From: Magnolia sinica
Lineage: Eukaryota > Streptophyta > Magnoliopsida > Magnoliales > Magnoliaceae
Length of the DNA stretch: 64,000 nucleotides
Direction of reading: 5' to 3'
Assembly (NCBI RefSeq): GCF_029962835.1
Contig: NC_080590.1
Span: 65,998,501-66,062,500 of the forward strand
The position numbers and the translations under genes are program-made. The notes beneath the pieces were generated by a model. That model had not been told where the DNA came from and did not search any database. It was given only the letters and a program-made list of their open reading frames with translations. Below, piece by piece: positions 35,101 through 47,041 of the stretch (the stretch's first letter is position 1; each line of letters begins with the position of its first letter).

Positions 35101-38100
35101 TGTAACGCCCTAGATTTCGAGGGTCGAGCGAACCTCAACTCCCGAGATCCAATGCATCACTTATGCAACATAGATAATGATGTTTAAATGTTGTCCATAT
35201 TAGTACATTTAATATGAGTGAGATTATACTAAAACAACATATCATACTACAGAGATAATGTAATTTAGCAAGCAGAAGACTGAAATATACGTATTGAGAT
35301 AAGTAAGCGGTTATCTGCCTCTAGAGTATGATAATGTAACAGGGTTGAATACATACATGTTTTGTTTTAAAATATACCAAATGTCAAAATGTAAAGTGTC
35401 TGACTAAATCATATATCCCTGTGATCCCGTCGAAGCAGCATGAGGTCTATATAGACCCGCCTGAAAGCTGGATGTAGGAGAATTTCTCCTCCTCATCCAT
35501 ATAGTCCTGCTCCATAGTATAGACACCATCATCACCTACATCTAAACCAGAGTCTGGTTGGTATTTTAAAACACCATCCCAGGTGGGAATGAGTAGCTAA
35601 TTCAATGGAACTATAAAGCAAAGTTTAACATGTTATCAATTCAATCAAGTAGTAATGATAAAGCAGTACAACAATCATATCCTAAGTACTCTTATTAATG
35701 TAGGGATGGTATGTTGAAATGATGCATGCCCTCACACAAAGCTCCCTCAAGCGACTTCCTCAACCATTCGCGCATGGCAAACTCCCTAAACGTGCACTTT
35801 CACACCAAAGCACATGCAATGCAGTGCATGATCGTGTTAGTCAAGTAATTGATTAGGCTTATTCATATAGTAGATTTGGAAAGCTAAGGTATCTCCCTTT
35901 TCATCATTAATCTAAACGGGGATCCATCTAGGGTCGTCAATCCTAGTTAGTCACATACGATCGGAAAGTTGTAGGGCATCACCCCTAATGAAAAGCAGTT
36001 GATAGACAAATTCAAAAGTTTATACTCGAAGTCACTCCACCAATACCCTACCAACTGGAGCGCTATTTTTGATGGGGGTCCAGATCAGACGGTTCATCCC
36101 AACCCACACTGGGACTGCAACCAGGCTGCACTGGTGTAGGCCGACAGCTCGAACACGGTGTCCCATACCACCATGCCCGGCTTACGAGTTTGGGTTGCTC
36201 ACTGGTCACTACAGGAAGGCTCATCACCCTAGCATAGGTCGATAGCTCAACCACGGTGTCCCATACCACCATGCCCGACTCATGAGTCTTAGCAGATCGT
36301 GGTACCATGGTTGAAACGGGTCTTTACATTGGTAAGGGGTACCTTAGATTTAAGTAGTAGTGTCCATACATGGTGAACATAAAATAGGCCAATCGGTTTA
36401 TTAGGAAAGTTCGATTGGTATGGGCACACGCTGATTTAATTGACGTGGAGTGCATAAGCACCCCGTGTGGCCTAACCACTGTCGACAATCTTTGTACAAC
36501 CCGGATTCATCAAATTTTTCTAAATGTGGCGTGACTAAATCAGCCACCCGAATAGGAAAAGTTACTGATTGCCTGAGCTACGCGGTAGCCCCAATCTTAC
36601 TCAGATGGAGCAAATAAATACATGTGATAGGCATTTCAGCATTTGACAAACAATTTAAGTAAATACTTCATTTGAGCATTTTATCAAACACCTTGAACAT
36701 GTTAACAAACGTTTGCATTTTATCCATAAATTTTGTAGAGGCAAATATGATTACATGAAATAAATTATACATACATACAAGGTAATGCAAAATACTATCT
36801 TAATACTCGTAATAAGTACAAATCATCAACAATTTCTCATTCAGACAAATCAACAAACACTTAGACTACACTATACCAAATACATAGACTAGGTTAGTTA
36901 CAACATATATTTTAGCAATTTCTTATACGGAGAGAGTAACGTATATGTGACGATGATTAACCCTAGATCAGTAATCATGGTAAGCTCAAATCACATTCAA
37001 ATGCTCATCCAAACATTTCAATAAACACATGAAATGCATCTTTTATCTAACATAGTTCATACATGTATATTATACTGGAATAGGCGTATCTACAACAATA
37101 TGGTAGCAATCAAGTTAGACATAAATCATTAGCTGATATTGAAAGCATTGAAAACCAAAACCTAAATGTTTATAGTCTGCACCTTTCGTCGAATTACTCG
37201 TTTCGAACTCGGTTCGAATCCTACGCTCCCGTCTACAAAACAATGGTTACCTAAGTCACGAAATAGGTTAGTTATTTTGTTGTTTCTTCTATTTGGATAA
37301 CAAGATTAGGGTTAGGATTTCTTACCCAAATCGAAGTTGGAATGACTCGTGTAGCGATGGTGGGGAGGCGATTCGGTACGTGGAGTAGTGGGAGTGAATC
37401 CCACAACGATCTCCCGAACTCTCACTACTCACTCTTTTCTCCTCTTTTCTCTCTTCTCTCACCTAGGGTTTGAGAAATTCGTATGAGAGAGGGGTGGGGT
37501 GGTTTAAGGGCCTTATATAGGCTCAGAAGTGATGTAAATGGTCCCAGGGCCATGGTATACTTGGGTTATAGCCAAAGGGTGACTGTTTCTGACGAATGGG
37601 GCTCATCTGGAAGTCCATTACCTGTCTATGTCACGGAGTAAGTTTCCTGACAATAGATCTAGGCCAGGTTATGATTTCGGTACGATCAGATTAGTGGATC
37701 GACCGTGGAGGACCCGTATCAGATCAACAGTCGTTGTCACTCGATCAGGGCTACAAGTATACGGATAAGAGTAGGGAAATTTCCCTAATCCATGGGTGAA
37801 GTTTGGTCAGAATCTGATGGTCTGAAGTCTTCAATTTCTCTCGTAAGCAAACGGTCCAATTTACGTAAGTTCTGGTTCACTTTCTAAAGATATTCGCGTT
37901 TCTAACACACTTCGCTCAAGGCTCAAGTTGTGCATTTCTGGATACTATTTGGGCTCGATTCTCGTGATTTTTGTCAAGCCCAATAAGGTGGCCATAACCT
38001 TATAGTTTCGTGGTAATCAAACTTTCGACACGTGGTCCAGGTCCGATACGGAGTTTCAATGTGCTCCTAAGAGCAACTGGGTTTTGGGATTTCTCCTAGG

Positions 38101-39089
38101 TTTGTAAGGGATGTTGATTCAATAGTATTAATGATTTTGGGTCTTGTCATTTGTGAAAATGGTGGTTTGCGTTAAATCCACCACTTATTTAGTTTAGTAC
38201 TTAACTAAATTCCGCCCTAACTACGACAGAATAAGGTCTTAGGGTAGTTCTATGTCCCTTTTTGGCACTTTTAGTTAGTATATTATTTTAATTATTTTTC
38301 TAGTAGTTCATCTTCAAGTCTACTTTATCTCCACCAAATTTCATTAGATTTTGTGCTCTAGAAAAATTCTAAAAATTCTAGAAGTAGCAGATGTCCGAAC
38401 TAATAATTTTTGGATAGTTGTCACGTCAACCTATATTCAACTATATTAAAAATTTTATTTTATTTTTTACTTATTTTTATATGAAACTAGACTTATCAAG
38501 CTTCAATCTAGCTTTTGAATCACTTAAATCGGAGTTATATTGAGGGAGATATGACTTTTTGAAGTCGATCGAAAAGTGCAGAAAATTGTAGCGAGGGTCC
38601 ACCAAATTCGGTGCACTGGCGGCGTGCTGCCGACTGGGCGGTAGTGTCACACCCCACTGTGCTATCTAGTGGTGGTTTTGCCATGTGAATTTTGAAACGA
38701 GCGTATCTTACAAACTAAAATGAGTTATTTGACGTACAATATATAATTTTGGCGTAGGAGAAGTTGCTCTATCCAAATAATCTTTTTATTTTATGAGATT
38801 CCATAAATTTAATCATCAAAAATCCATTTTATTTATATATTTACTATTTATAGTAAATTTTAGTTGAAGTATTATCCTTCATCATTTAAACTTTAGGATT
38901 AGTGTTTAATATGAAAGTACTTAGAAAAATTTGAAGAACAAGGTGGTGAAAGGTGAGATTTTTGAAGAAAATGGGTTGAAAGGGTAATTGAGACTTTAGG
39001 ATTAAGTTCTGAGAAGTCAATAAGGTGTTATATTGTCCCATTGCCTAAGGATGTCCATCGCCAAGTTGAGAAAAATCTAGGACATTACA
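35101..39089 (-). mobile_element. 4-kb solo LTR, probably of a second Tekay-like family
   Basis: Ends TGTAACGCCCTAGATTT and, inverted, TGTAATGTCCTAGATTT match at 15 of 17 positions. They are flanked by a perfect 5-bp duplication GCCCA (35096-35100 and 39090-39094). No pol or gag is visible in 3989 bp. On the minus strand a TATA-like CCTATATAAGG (complement of about 37511-37521) is followed by a pyrimidine-rich leader, as in an LTR promoter. TG..CA ends, 5-bp duplication and size fit a solo LTR of a Tekay-type chromovirus. Sharp duplication suggests it is younger than its host LTR. Confidence 0.7.
36130..36295 (+). repeat. tandem duplication in the solo LTR
   Basis: Two units about 100 bp apart share ACACGGTGTCCCATACCACC or CCACGGTGTCCCATACCACC, followed by ATGCCCG. 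Confidence 0.8.
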
Positions 39090-39559
39090 GCCCACTATAC
39101 GTTTGGCTCTATGAGAGCCACTCCTTGGGAGCAATGTTGGTTAAATGTCCACATTGATCGGCAATGATGGTTAATTGTCCACATTGTAACCTTCTCGTAG
39201 GCCCTTTGTTAGGCTGATTATCGATACCAATTATGAGTATGTGATAGTATAGCATCATGATACATGTCCATACGCAACATCTGTATGCTTGTGATGAGAC
39301 GTGGTTGACCATTGCATATGCCTTCTGGCAAGTTGTTTATGGGGCTCCCTGATAGGTGGAGTTGTCCCACATGAGTGTGCGGTATGGGTAGATTTGATGC
39401 ATGACAGGATGGTATGACTCATGCATCTTACATTTTGTATTATGACTATTGTACGCCCTAGCAACATCAGGGCCATAGCCTCCATAGGCATATCGTGGAT
39501 GGCCAGATGGGACACTAAATTTTTTTTTACATGGGGTGCAATAGATATTCTTGGGTGAA

Positions 39560-40932
39560 TGTAAGACCCGTATCTTAGACATACCATTCCTTAGGCTTTC
39601 GCGGTCCTCCCAGTCAAATTTCGGCAACCCTCGAACTATAACCGATGTTTGCCCGTGATCCTGAGTTGCATCTTATCGATATGAGTCAGCTCGACTCGAA
39701 ACTTGGTACTAGAGGATGCTTCAACGTCGAGACCTAGTGGATACATGAGCTCCCGAGTGCCAAATACCAGGAGGTCGTGTCTTCCATTGTGTCGTGGTCA
39801 GTTGGGAGGGGGTGTGGCCTTACATGCCGAGGGTAGGGGGCATAGCTAGGCTGAGTTTGACTAGCTCGTGAATGGGTCCGCTATCAATGTGCCGAGTAGA
39901 TATTGGTTTACTATTGGCTAGGTGGATAATGAGATCTTTTCTACTTGCATGGTCGCGTGTCAGTGGGTGACGATTTGCATGTAGAGTGTACTAGACCTCG
40001 GTGATTTCCCAGAGAGGAACCATACTGATATGTGGACTTATTGAGCAGGAGTTACATACTCATTCATTCATTCATTCACTATACACTCGGGCTGGTGGTG
40101 CACAACTAATTACTATGTGTACTTTCGCAATGGCTAGGATTTTGGTTGGGGAGCGTGACTAACCTGAGATCAGGAGTTTACTACATTGAGTCTGACTATC
40201 CAAATTTAGGTATGGGACTGATTTGGATAGAAGTCCCTTATGGTGGACCCCATAGCCTGTGATACTACGTAATATCATCCCGACTTCACACTCCAACATG
40301 GTCATTCCATTTGCACCACATATTGCATTACATCCGCGGCATATGGTATTTTGGGTTACTGTGTTTCTGCATTTATATGGTCTACATATGGCATCTGATA
40401 TTTGGTTCTTGATGACTCCTCATTTGCATAGCTGATTTGTATTATGTACTCTGATATCGTATGATTCATGATCTTACCAGTATTTTTGATATTGTATGAT
40501 TATGGCATTATATTGAATATTTGGCACTTACCTTGTGCACACACTTACACCACCCTCTAAGCTTTCTATAAGCTTATGCACGATAGATGCGTGCAGGTGA
40601 TGTTAGGTTTAGCAGCGTGGAGCTTGAAGCATGTAGCTGTCTTTCGGAGCTTTGATCTTATTTTAACATATGTATTTTCCCTTTTAGCATTTTATTCAAA
40701 GTTTATATTAGTGGATATGTGATGATGATGTTGCCTTTGTGATTTGGGTAAACTTGTGGTTATGTTTCTTATGAGATAAATGTATGTTGAAAAATCCTCC
40801 TTGTGCGATCCCAGGATCAGAACCTGGCATATGGGAGCTGAGAGCCAAGAATAGGGTACTACGGAGGCTGTCGGCACCGGATTCAGTAATCGAAATTTCT
40901 GTGAATCCAATTTTCAGGTTTGAGGCATAATA
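39560..40932 (+). repeat. 5' LTR of the Tekay derivative
   Basis: 1373 bp, starting TGTAAGACCCGTATC. It aligns with the beginning and the end of the 3' LTR but lacks the array-bearing middle. Confidence 0.75.
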
Positions 40933-40937
40933 GAAGA

Positions 40938-40949
40938 TGGTATCAGAGC
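40938..40949 (+). promoter_or_regulatory. primer binding site of the Tekay derivative
   Basis: TGGTATCAGAGC is a perfect 12-base match to the plant initiator-Met tRNA 3' end complement. It lies about 5 bp after the 5' LTR and shows that this derivative is in plus orientation. Confidence 0.9.
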
Positions 40950-41334
40950 ATAACTTGGGAATACCTAAGGTTAACATCACATATCTACTGGTAATTACCC
41001 TTCACTCTATGATTGTTGAAAACCTAGAATGATTAGGTCCCCGAGTTTGAATAACTTAGAGATTTTCTAATATAGCTCCCTACCGCTGAGATTGTGAGGC
41101 TGCATAATATTCCAGTTTCGATCGTCTCTAATCCAGGATCCGAAGTTCAGTGGGATCACCATAGTGTTGATGATACGTCTTGGGAGCGTGAGGTTAAGAA
41201 TAGAGAGTGCTATCTTCATCCTTTTGTAGATTGATTATGCCTTGTATATGTTTATATCGATGCTTCTTCTTCCCTTGCCCTGTCCTACATGATAGTAAAT
41301 TTCGAGGATAAAATTTTTATTATGTGGGGAGAGT
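40950..41334 (+). mobile_element. short internal region with pol scraps, and polypurine tract
   Basis: It carries only fragments: RLHNIPVSIVS recalls the Tekay integrase core and VQWDHHSVDDTSWE the chromodomain end. The polypurine tract GTGGGGAGAG adjoins the 3' LTR. No gag, protease or reverse transcriptase is present. Confidence 0.7.
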
Positions 41335-41989
41335 TGTAAGACCCGTATCTTAGATCGTACCATTCCGTAGGCTTCCGCGGTCCTTCCAGTCGAATTTTGG
41401 CAACCCTCGATCTGTAACCGGTGTTTGCGCGTGATCCTGAGTCGCATCTTATTGATTTGAGTCGGCTCGACTTGAAACTTATACCCTCGCGACCGCGCCG
41501 TCGCTGCGGTTCCGACGCCGCGTCTCACGCGTTGAGGCGATACCCGAGCCAGGAGATGTGGGCCCGCGTTCAGTTCGAGAAAAACGCCGCGCGTTGCAAA
41601 TACCGAAGGAATCTTTATGACACATCATATCAAATGTCAAGTACAACCATTCCATTCCCAAGTACAACAACCCCCCCACCCCCAAAGTCAACTCTCTCTC
41701 CCTTACACAAGTACACCCATCCATCACTCACCATCCCTCTCTCCCATCACTTCTCTCCCATCATCTCTCTCTCCATTCTCCCAAGCAACCCCACCATGAG
41801 AGACATCCAAGCTATCTCCAAGAGAGGAGAGCTTGGTGTGGCCCACCTCCCTATCTTCCATCTCCACCGTCCAATCACCATCATCTTCCATCAAAGTGGT
41901 AGCTGAGGAGCTTAGCTTGCCATTGATCCAAGAAGAAGCAAGGTGGGTGATTTTTGTGTGATTTTGATGATTAAAGGGCCCACATATGG

Positions 41990-42637
41990 TGGGACCCATC
42001 TTGATGTGTGTGATTGTAAGCTAGGGAGGGCCCATAGTGGCGGGGTCCCTCCCCTTCTTACTGATCTCTCTTTTATCTTTTTCTTTCTTTCTTTCTCTTT
42101 TTTTTATGGTGATATATGTGTGTGGCCCACCCAATGTGATCAAAGATCCAGACCATCCAGTTTATGGAGCCCACCTTGCTGCCCATTTTTGGGCCAGCCC
42201 AGATGAAAGAAAACACAAATATCAGCTTGTTCAAGCTGTTGGTGGGTCCCACACGTGTTGACCCACCTTGTGTACATGTTGCATCCAGGCCGTCCATTTG
42301 TTGGATGGCCAGCAGCACCTGACTGCCAAAGACGTTAACAAGTTGTGGGCATTGATCGTGAGGTATGTGTTATAATTTAAACCGTCCATCCACCTTATAG
42401 CAGTTAATTGCTGCTGTCATGACGTCAGCAAATGTTGTGTGCCCTGCATGAAGTATGTATTATATATTCCACACTGTTCATCTGGGTGGGGCCCACATGT
42501 CATGCACATCCATACTATCTAATGGTCTGGACGGTGGGGACCTATGATTTATGTGTTTTACATCCAGGCCGTCCAGGGCCTAGACGCTGGAGATTTTCAA
42601 AAAAAATAATAATATAATATATATGAGATATGTATAT

Positions 42638-42678
<41 letters not shown>

Positions 42679-43320
42679 TATGTATATGTATGTGATGGGA
42701 CCCACATGGGACCCACCTTGGGTCATGTATTGTATGATCCACATCGTCCATTGCTTGAACGGTGGGTCACTTTACATATGCATTTCATCCAGCCGTCCAT
42801 TCATCTGGACGCGGGATGTTGAGTTTAAAATAATAATAATAATAATATAATATTAGAATATATATATATATATTTATTTATTTATAACATATGTATATAT
42901 GGTGGGCCCCATGTGAGACCCACCTTCTTGCAACGGATTGGCTGGTGCATCCCACACCAGTTATGTATAGCTGCTGTATTTACGTCAGCTAGTGTGGGTC
43001 CCACCTGGGATATGTGTTATACCCCAAGCATGCATATGTGGGGTCCCCTTCACGATATATATATGTTTTGTCCCTGCCGTTCGGATGGGCTGAACGGTGG
43101 AGCCCACCAGATATATGTATTGTATATCTATACCGTCCATCCGTTTTGGGTCCCACACAGCAACTGTTGTTGCCATTGACTTCAACAAATTCTATGGGAC
43201 CCACCTTTAATGTATGTGCTACATGTCAGCACCGTCCATCTGAACGGTGCCACGTGAGTCCAACCATGATGCAATTGTGATCCACACTGTCCATCTATCA
43301 AGTGGACCACACTGCATAAA
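41990..43320 (+). repeat. GTGGGACCCACC / CACCGTCCATC array (derivative 3' LTR)
   Basis: Third copy of the long-unit array, with two TGACGTCAGC-type segments (about 42418-42430 and 42973-42990) next to AGCTGCTGT or TTGCTGCTGTC text. Confidence 0.8.
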
Positions 43321-43669
43321 CAATGGAAGATTGAACGTCTACCATTGAAACCCATTTGGTTTCTCAGAAGTTCAGGATCAATATGAAATTTGTTTTCCTC
43401 TATTTCAGGTCTATGTGACCTTATGATCAGATTGGATGGAAAATAACGTAATGGTGGGCCCGTAAAATTTTAAACAGTGAAAATCATTATCTCCACTATT
43501 ATTTGTGGTATGGTCCAAATGATCTTCCAATCATCATCCCCGTTACTATTTGAAGTGTGGTCCATATGATCTTTGATATGGTTCATTTTTGGGTAATGTT
43601 CTAAAATGATCTCTAAAAATAGGTGTATGGCGTAGATAGTTCACCTAGAACGGTGGGCCCACCTTGATG

Positions 43670-44080
43670 TAATTATGACCCATGTTTGAGGCCCAATATG
43701 ATGTATACCCGGCCCATGTGATGGGGCTCACTTGTTTTGTATTCGAGGCCCATTGATGCGGCCCACTTGATGTTTATGAGGCCCATGAGGTGTGGCCCAT
43801 TGTCATGTATATTGGGCCTATGTGAGAGGCCCATTGTGATGTATTTGTAGCCCATTTGGTAAGGCCCATTATGATATGTTTTCGGCCCATTTGGTAAGCC
43901 CATTGTGATGTATTTCTGGTTCATTTGGTAAGACTCATTGTGATGTATTTGAGGCCCATGGGCAAGGCCTGATGTGATGTGTTATGGCCCATATGAGGAG
44001 GTCCATTGAGATGTATTTCGGCTCATGTGATATGGCCCACTTGATGTATGAGACTCTTGTGTGAGGCCATGGGCCCACTA
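43670..44080 (+). repeat. GGCCCATTGTGATGTAT array (derivative 3' LTR)
   Basis: About twelve units with period near 34 bp. A second block of the same array resumes at 44880-45300 after the minisatellite. Confidence 0.85.
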
Positions 44081-44284
44081 TATGTTTGGCTCTAAGTGGG
44101 CCACTCCTTGGGAGCAATGTTGGTTAAATGGCCACATTGATGGGCAGTGATGGTTAAATGTCCACATTGTGACCTTCCCTTAGGCCTAGATAGTCCTATT
44201 CTCATCGTTCTCTAGTGGGTTAACTTAAATGCTTGGGCCCCATTGATATTGCTTGATCCATCATCGGCCGTCCATCTATGGACC

Positions 44285-44882
44285 CCGCCTTGCGTCGAGG
44301 CCGATTCCGATTGTCGATACCGATTTTGATTGTTGAGGCCGAGTCCAATTGACGAGGCTGATTTGGATTGTCAAGGCAGAGTCCAATTAACGAGGCTGAT
44401 TCCGATGGTCGAGGCCAATTTCGATTATCAAGGACGATTCCGATTGTCGAGGTCGAGTCTGATTGACGAGTCTGATTCCGTTAGTTGAGGCCGATTGTCG
44501 AGGCTGATTTCGATTGTCGATTCCAATCGTCAATTCTGATTGTCGAGGCTGAGGCCGATTGACGAGGCCGATTCTGTTAGTCGAGGCCGATTGTCCAGGC
44601 CAATTCTGATTGTTGATTCTGATCGTTGATTCTGATCGTTGATTCTGATTGTCGAGGCTAAGTCCAATTAACGAGGCCGATTCCATTAGTCGAGGCCGAT
44701 TCCGATTGTCAATTCCAATAGTCAGTTCCATTAGTCGAGGCCGATTCTGATTGTTGATTTCAATCGTCGATTTCGATTATCGAGGCCAATTCTGTTTGAT
44801 GAGGCCGATTCCATTTGGTTGAGGGCGATTCCGTTTGGTTGAGGCCGATTCCAATTGTTGAGGTCGATTCCGATTGTCGAGG
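44285..44882 (+). repeat. GATTCCGATTGTCGAGGC minisatellite
   Basis: About 600 bp of degenerate 18-21-bp units (GAGGCCGATTCCGATTGTC, GAGGCTGATTCCGATTGAC, ...) with a higher order of two to three units. It is absent from the other Tekay LTR copies in the window, so it expanded in this copy. Confidence 0.85.
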
Positions 44883-47041
44883 CCTAATGTAATGTATATA
44901 AGGCCCATGAGTTGTGGCCCTTTGTGATGTATATTAGGCTTGTTTTAGAGGCCCATTGTGATGTATATGTGGCCCATGTGATGTGGCCTACTTGATGTAT
45001 ATGAGGCCCAATGTAACGTATTTATGGTTATTCATTAGGGCCCATCATGATGTGATGCATAATGGACTTGTGTGAGAGACCCATTGCGATATGTTTGGGG
45101 CCCATGGGTTGTGGCCCATTGTGATGTATTGGGGGCCCATGGAACGTAGCCCATCCGATGTATATAGGCCCTTGTGATGTATATTAGCCCATGTGACGCG
45201 ACCTTTTATGATTGTATGAGGCCCATTGTGGTGCATTTGAGGGCCAGGCTATGGAGCCCATTGTGATGTATGTTAGGCCCATGTGAAAGGCCCATTGTGA
45301 TGTGTATTAAGCTCTCAAGTGAGACCCATGGTGTTGTATTTTTGGCCCTTATGTGAGGTCATGGTTCCACTATATGTTAGGCTCTATGTGGGCCATTCCT
45401 TGGGGGCAATGTTAGTTAAATGTCCACATTGTTGAGATCGATTGTCAATGCTAGTTATTGATACCGATTATGAGTATGTGACAGCATAAGTATCATGATA
45501 CATACCCATACGCATCATCTGCATGTTGTTATGAGATGTGGTTGACCATTACATATATCATTGGGCAAGTTGTTATGAGACTCCCTGATAGGCGGAGGTT
45601 ATCTCACATAAGCGCACGGTATGCGCAAGATTGAAGCATGACTGGATTGTATGACTCATGCATCTCGTATTGTGTTTTGTGATTACTGCCCTAGCGACAT
45701 CAGGGTCGTAGCCTCCACAGGCATATCATAGATGGCCAGATGGAACACCGAAAATCTGTTACTAGCATCGGGCTATCATAGATGGCCCTGGGTGAAAATC
45801 TCTAAACCCACTTGGTACCAAAGGACGCCTCAACGTCGACACCAAGTGGATATATGAGCGCCCGAGTGTCGAATACCAGGAGGCCGCGTCTCTCACTGTG
45901 TCTTAATCGATTGAGAGAGGGTGTGGCCTTACTCGCCCAAGGGTAAGGGGCATAGCTAGGCTGAGTTTGACCAGCTCGTGAATGGGTCCGCTATCGACGT
46001 GCCGAGTAGATATTGGTTGACTACTAGCTAGGCGGATAGTGAGGTCTCTTCCACTTGCATGGTCGCGCGTCAGTGGGTGGCGATTTGTATGTAGAGTGTA
46101 CTAGACCCCGGTGGTTTCCCAGAGAGGAACCGTACTGATATGTGGACTTATTGAGCAGGAGTTGCATACTCATTCATTCGTTCGTTCATTGTACACTCGG
46201 GCTGGTGGTGCGTAACTAATTGCTACGTGTACCTTCGCAATGGCCAGGATTTCGGTTGGGGCGCGTGACAACCTGAGATCAGGAGTTTACCACATTGAGT
46301 TTGACTATCCAAATTTAGGTATGGGACTAGCTTTGATAGAAGTCCCTTATGGTGGACCCCGTAGACTGCGATACTACGTACTATCATCTTGACTTCACAC
46401 TCCAGCATGGTCATTCCATTCGCACCGCATATTACATTACATCCGTGGCATTTGGTATTTTGGGTTACTGTGTTTTTACATTTATATAGTCTAGATACGG
46501 CATTTGATATTTGGTTCTTTATGACTCCTCATATGCATAGCTGATCTGTATTGCGTACTCTGATATCGTATGATTCATGATCTTACCAGTATTTCTGATA
46601 TTGTATGATTATGACATTATATTGAATACTTGGCACTTACCTTGTGCTCACACTTACACCACCCTTTAAGCTTTCTATAAGCTTATGCACGATAGATGCA
46701 TGCAGGTGATGTTAGGTTATAGCAGTGTAGAGCTTGGAGCATGTAGTTGTCTTCCAGAGCTTTGATCTTATTTTAACATATGTATTTCCCCTTTTAGCAT
46801 TGTATTCAAAGTTTATATTAGTGGATATGTGATGATGATGTTGCTTTTGTGATACAGGTAAACTTGTGGTAATGCTTCTACGAGATAAATGTACGTTAGA
46901 AAATTCTCTTTGTGGGATCCCAGGATTGGAACCTGGCATATGGGCGTTGGGAGCCGAGAATGGGGTACTACGGAGGCTGTCAGCATTGGATTCGGTGATC
47001 GGGATTCCTGTGAATCCGATTTTTGGGTTTGGTACGTGACA

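Larger units (their letters stand above)
39560..47041 (+). mobile_element. internally reduced Tekay derivative inserted in a Tekay LTR
   Basis: A plus-strand element flanked by a perfect GTGAA duplication (39555-39559 and 47042-47046). It has a 5' LTR, a tRNA-iMet primer binding site, about 385 bp of internal sequence, a polypurine tract (GTGGGGAGAG, about 41324-41333) and a 3' LTR. Its target is the right LTR of the larger compound, which belongs to the same family. It cannot have moved on its own and depended on proteins from other copies. It is younger than the compound. The two LTRs are very unequal in length. Confidence 0.75.
41335..47041 (+). repeat. 3' LTR of the Tekay derivative
   Basis: 5.7 kb, from TGTAAGACCCGTATC to GGTACGTGACA. 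It contains the GTGGGACCCACC array (41990-43320), GGCCCATTGTGATGTAT arrays (43670-44080 and 44880-45300) and the GATTCCGATTGTCGAGGC minisatellite (44285-44882). AT-rich simple repeats lie at 42640-42690 and 42825-42900. Much of its length comes from arrays. Confidence 0.75.

Noticed and set aside
44387-44731. 114-codon minus-strand frame rich in NQNRPRQSEST
   Set aside because: Translation of the GATTCCGATTGTCGAGGC minisatellite, not a gene.
44285-44882. Possible CRISPR array
   Set aside because: Units are contiguous and degenerate with no unique spacers, in a plant LTR; it is a minisatellite.
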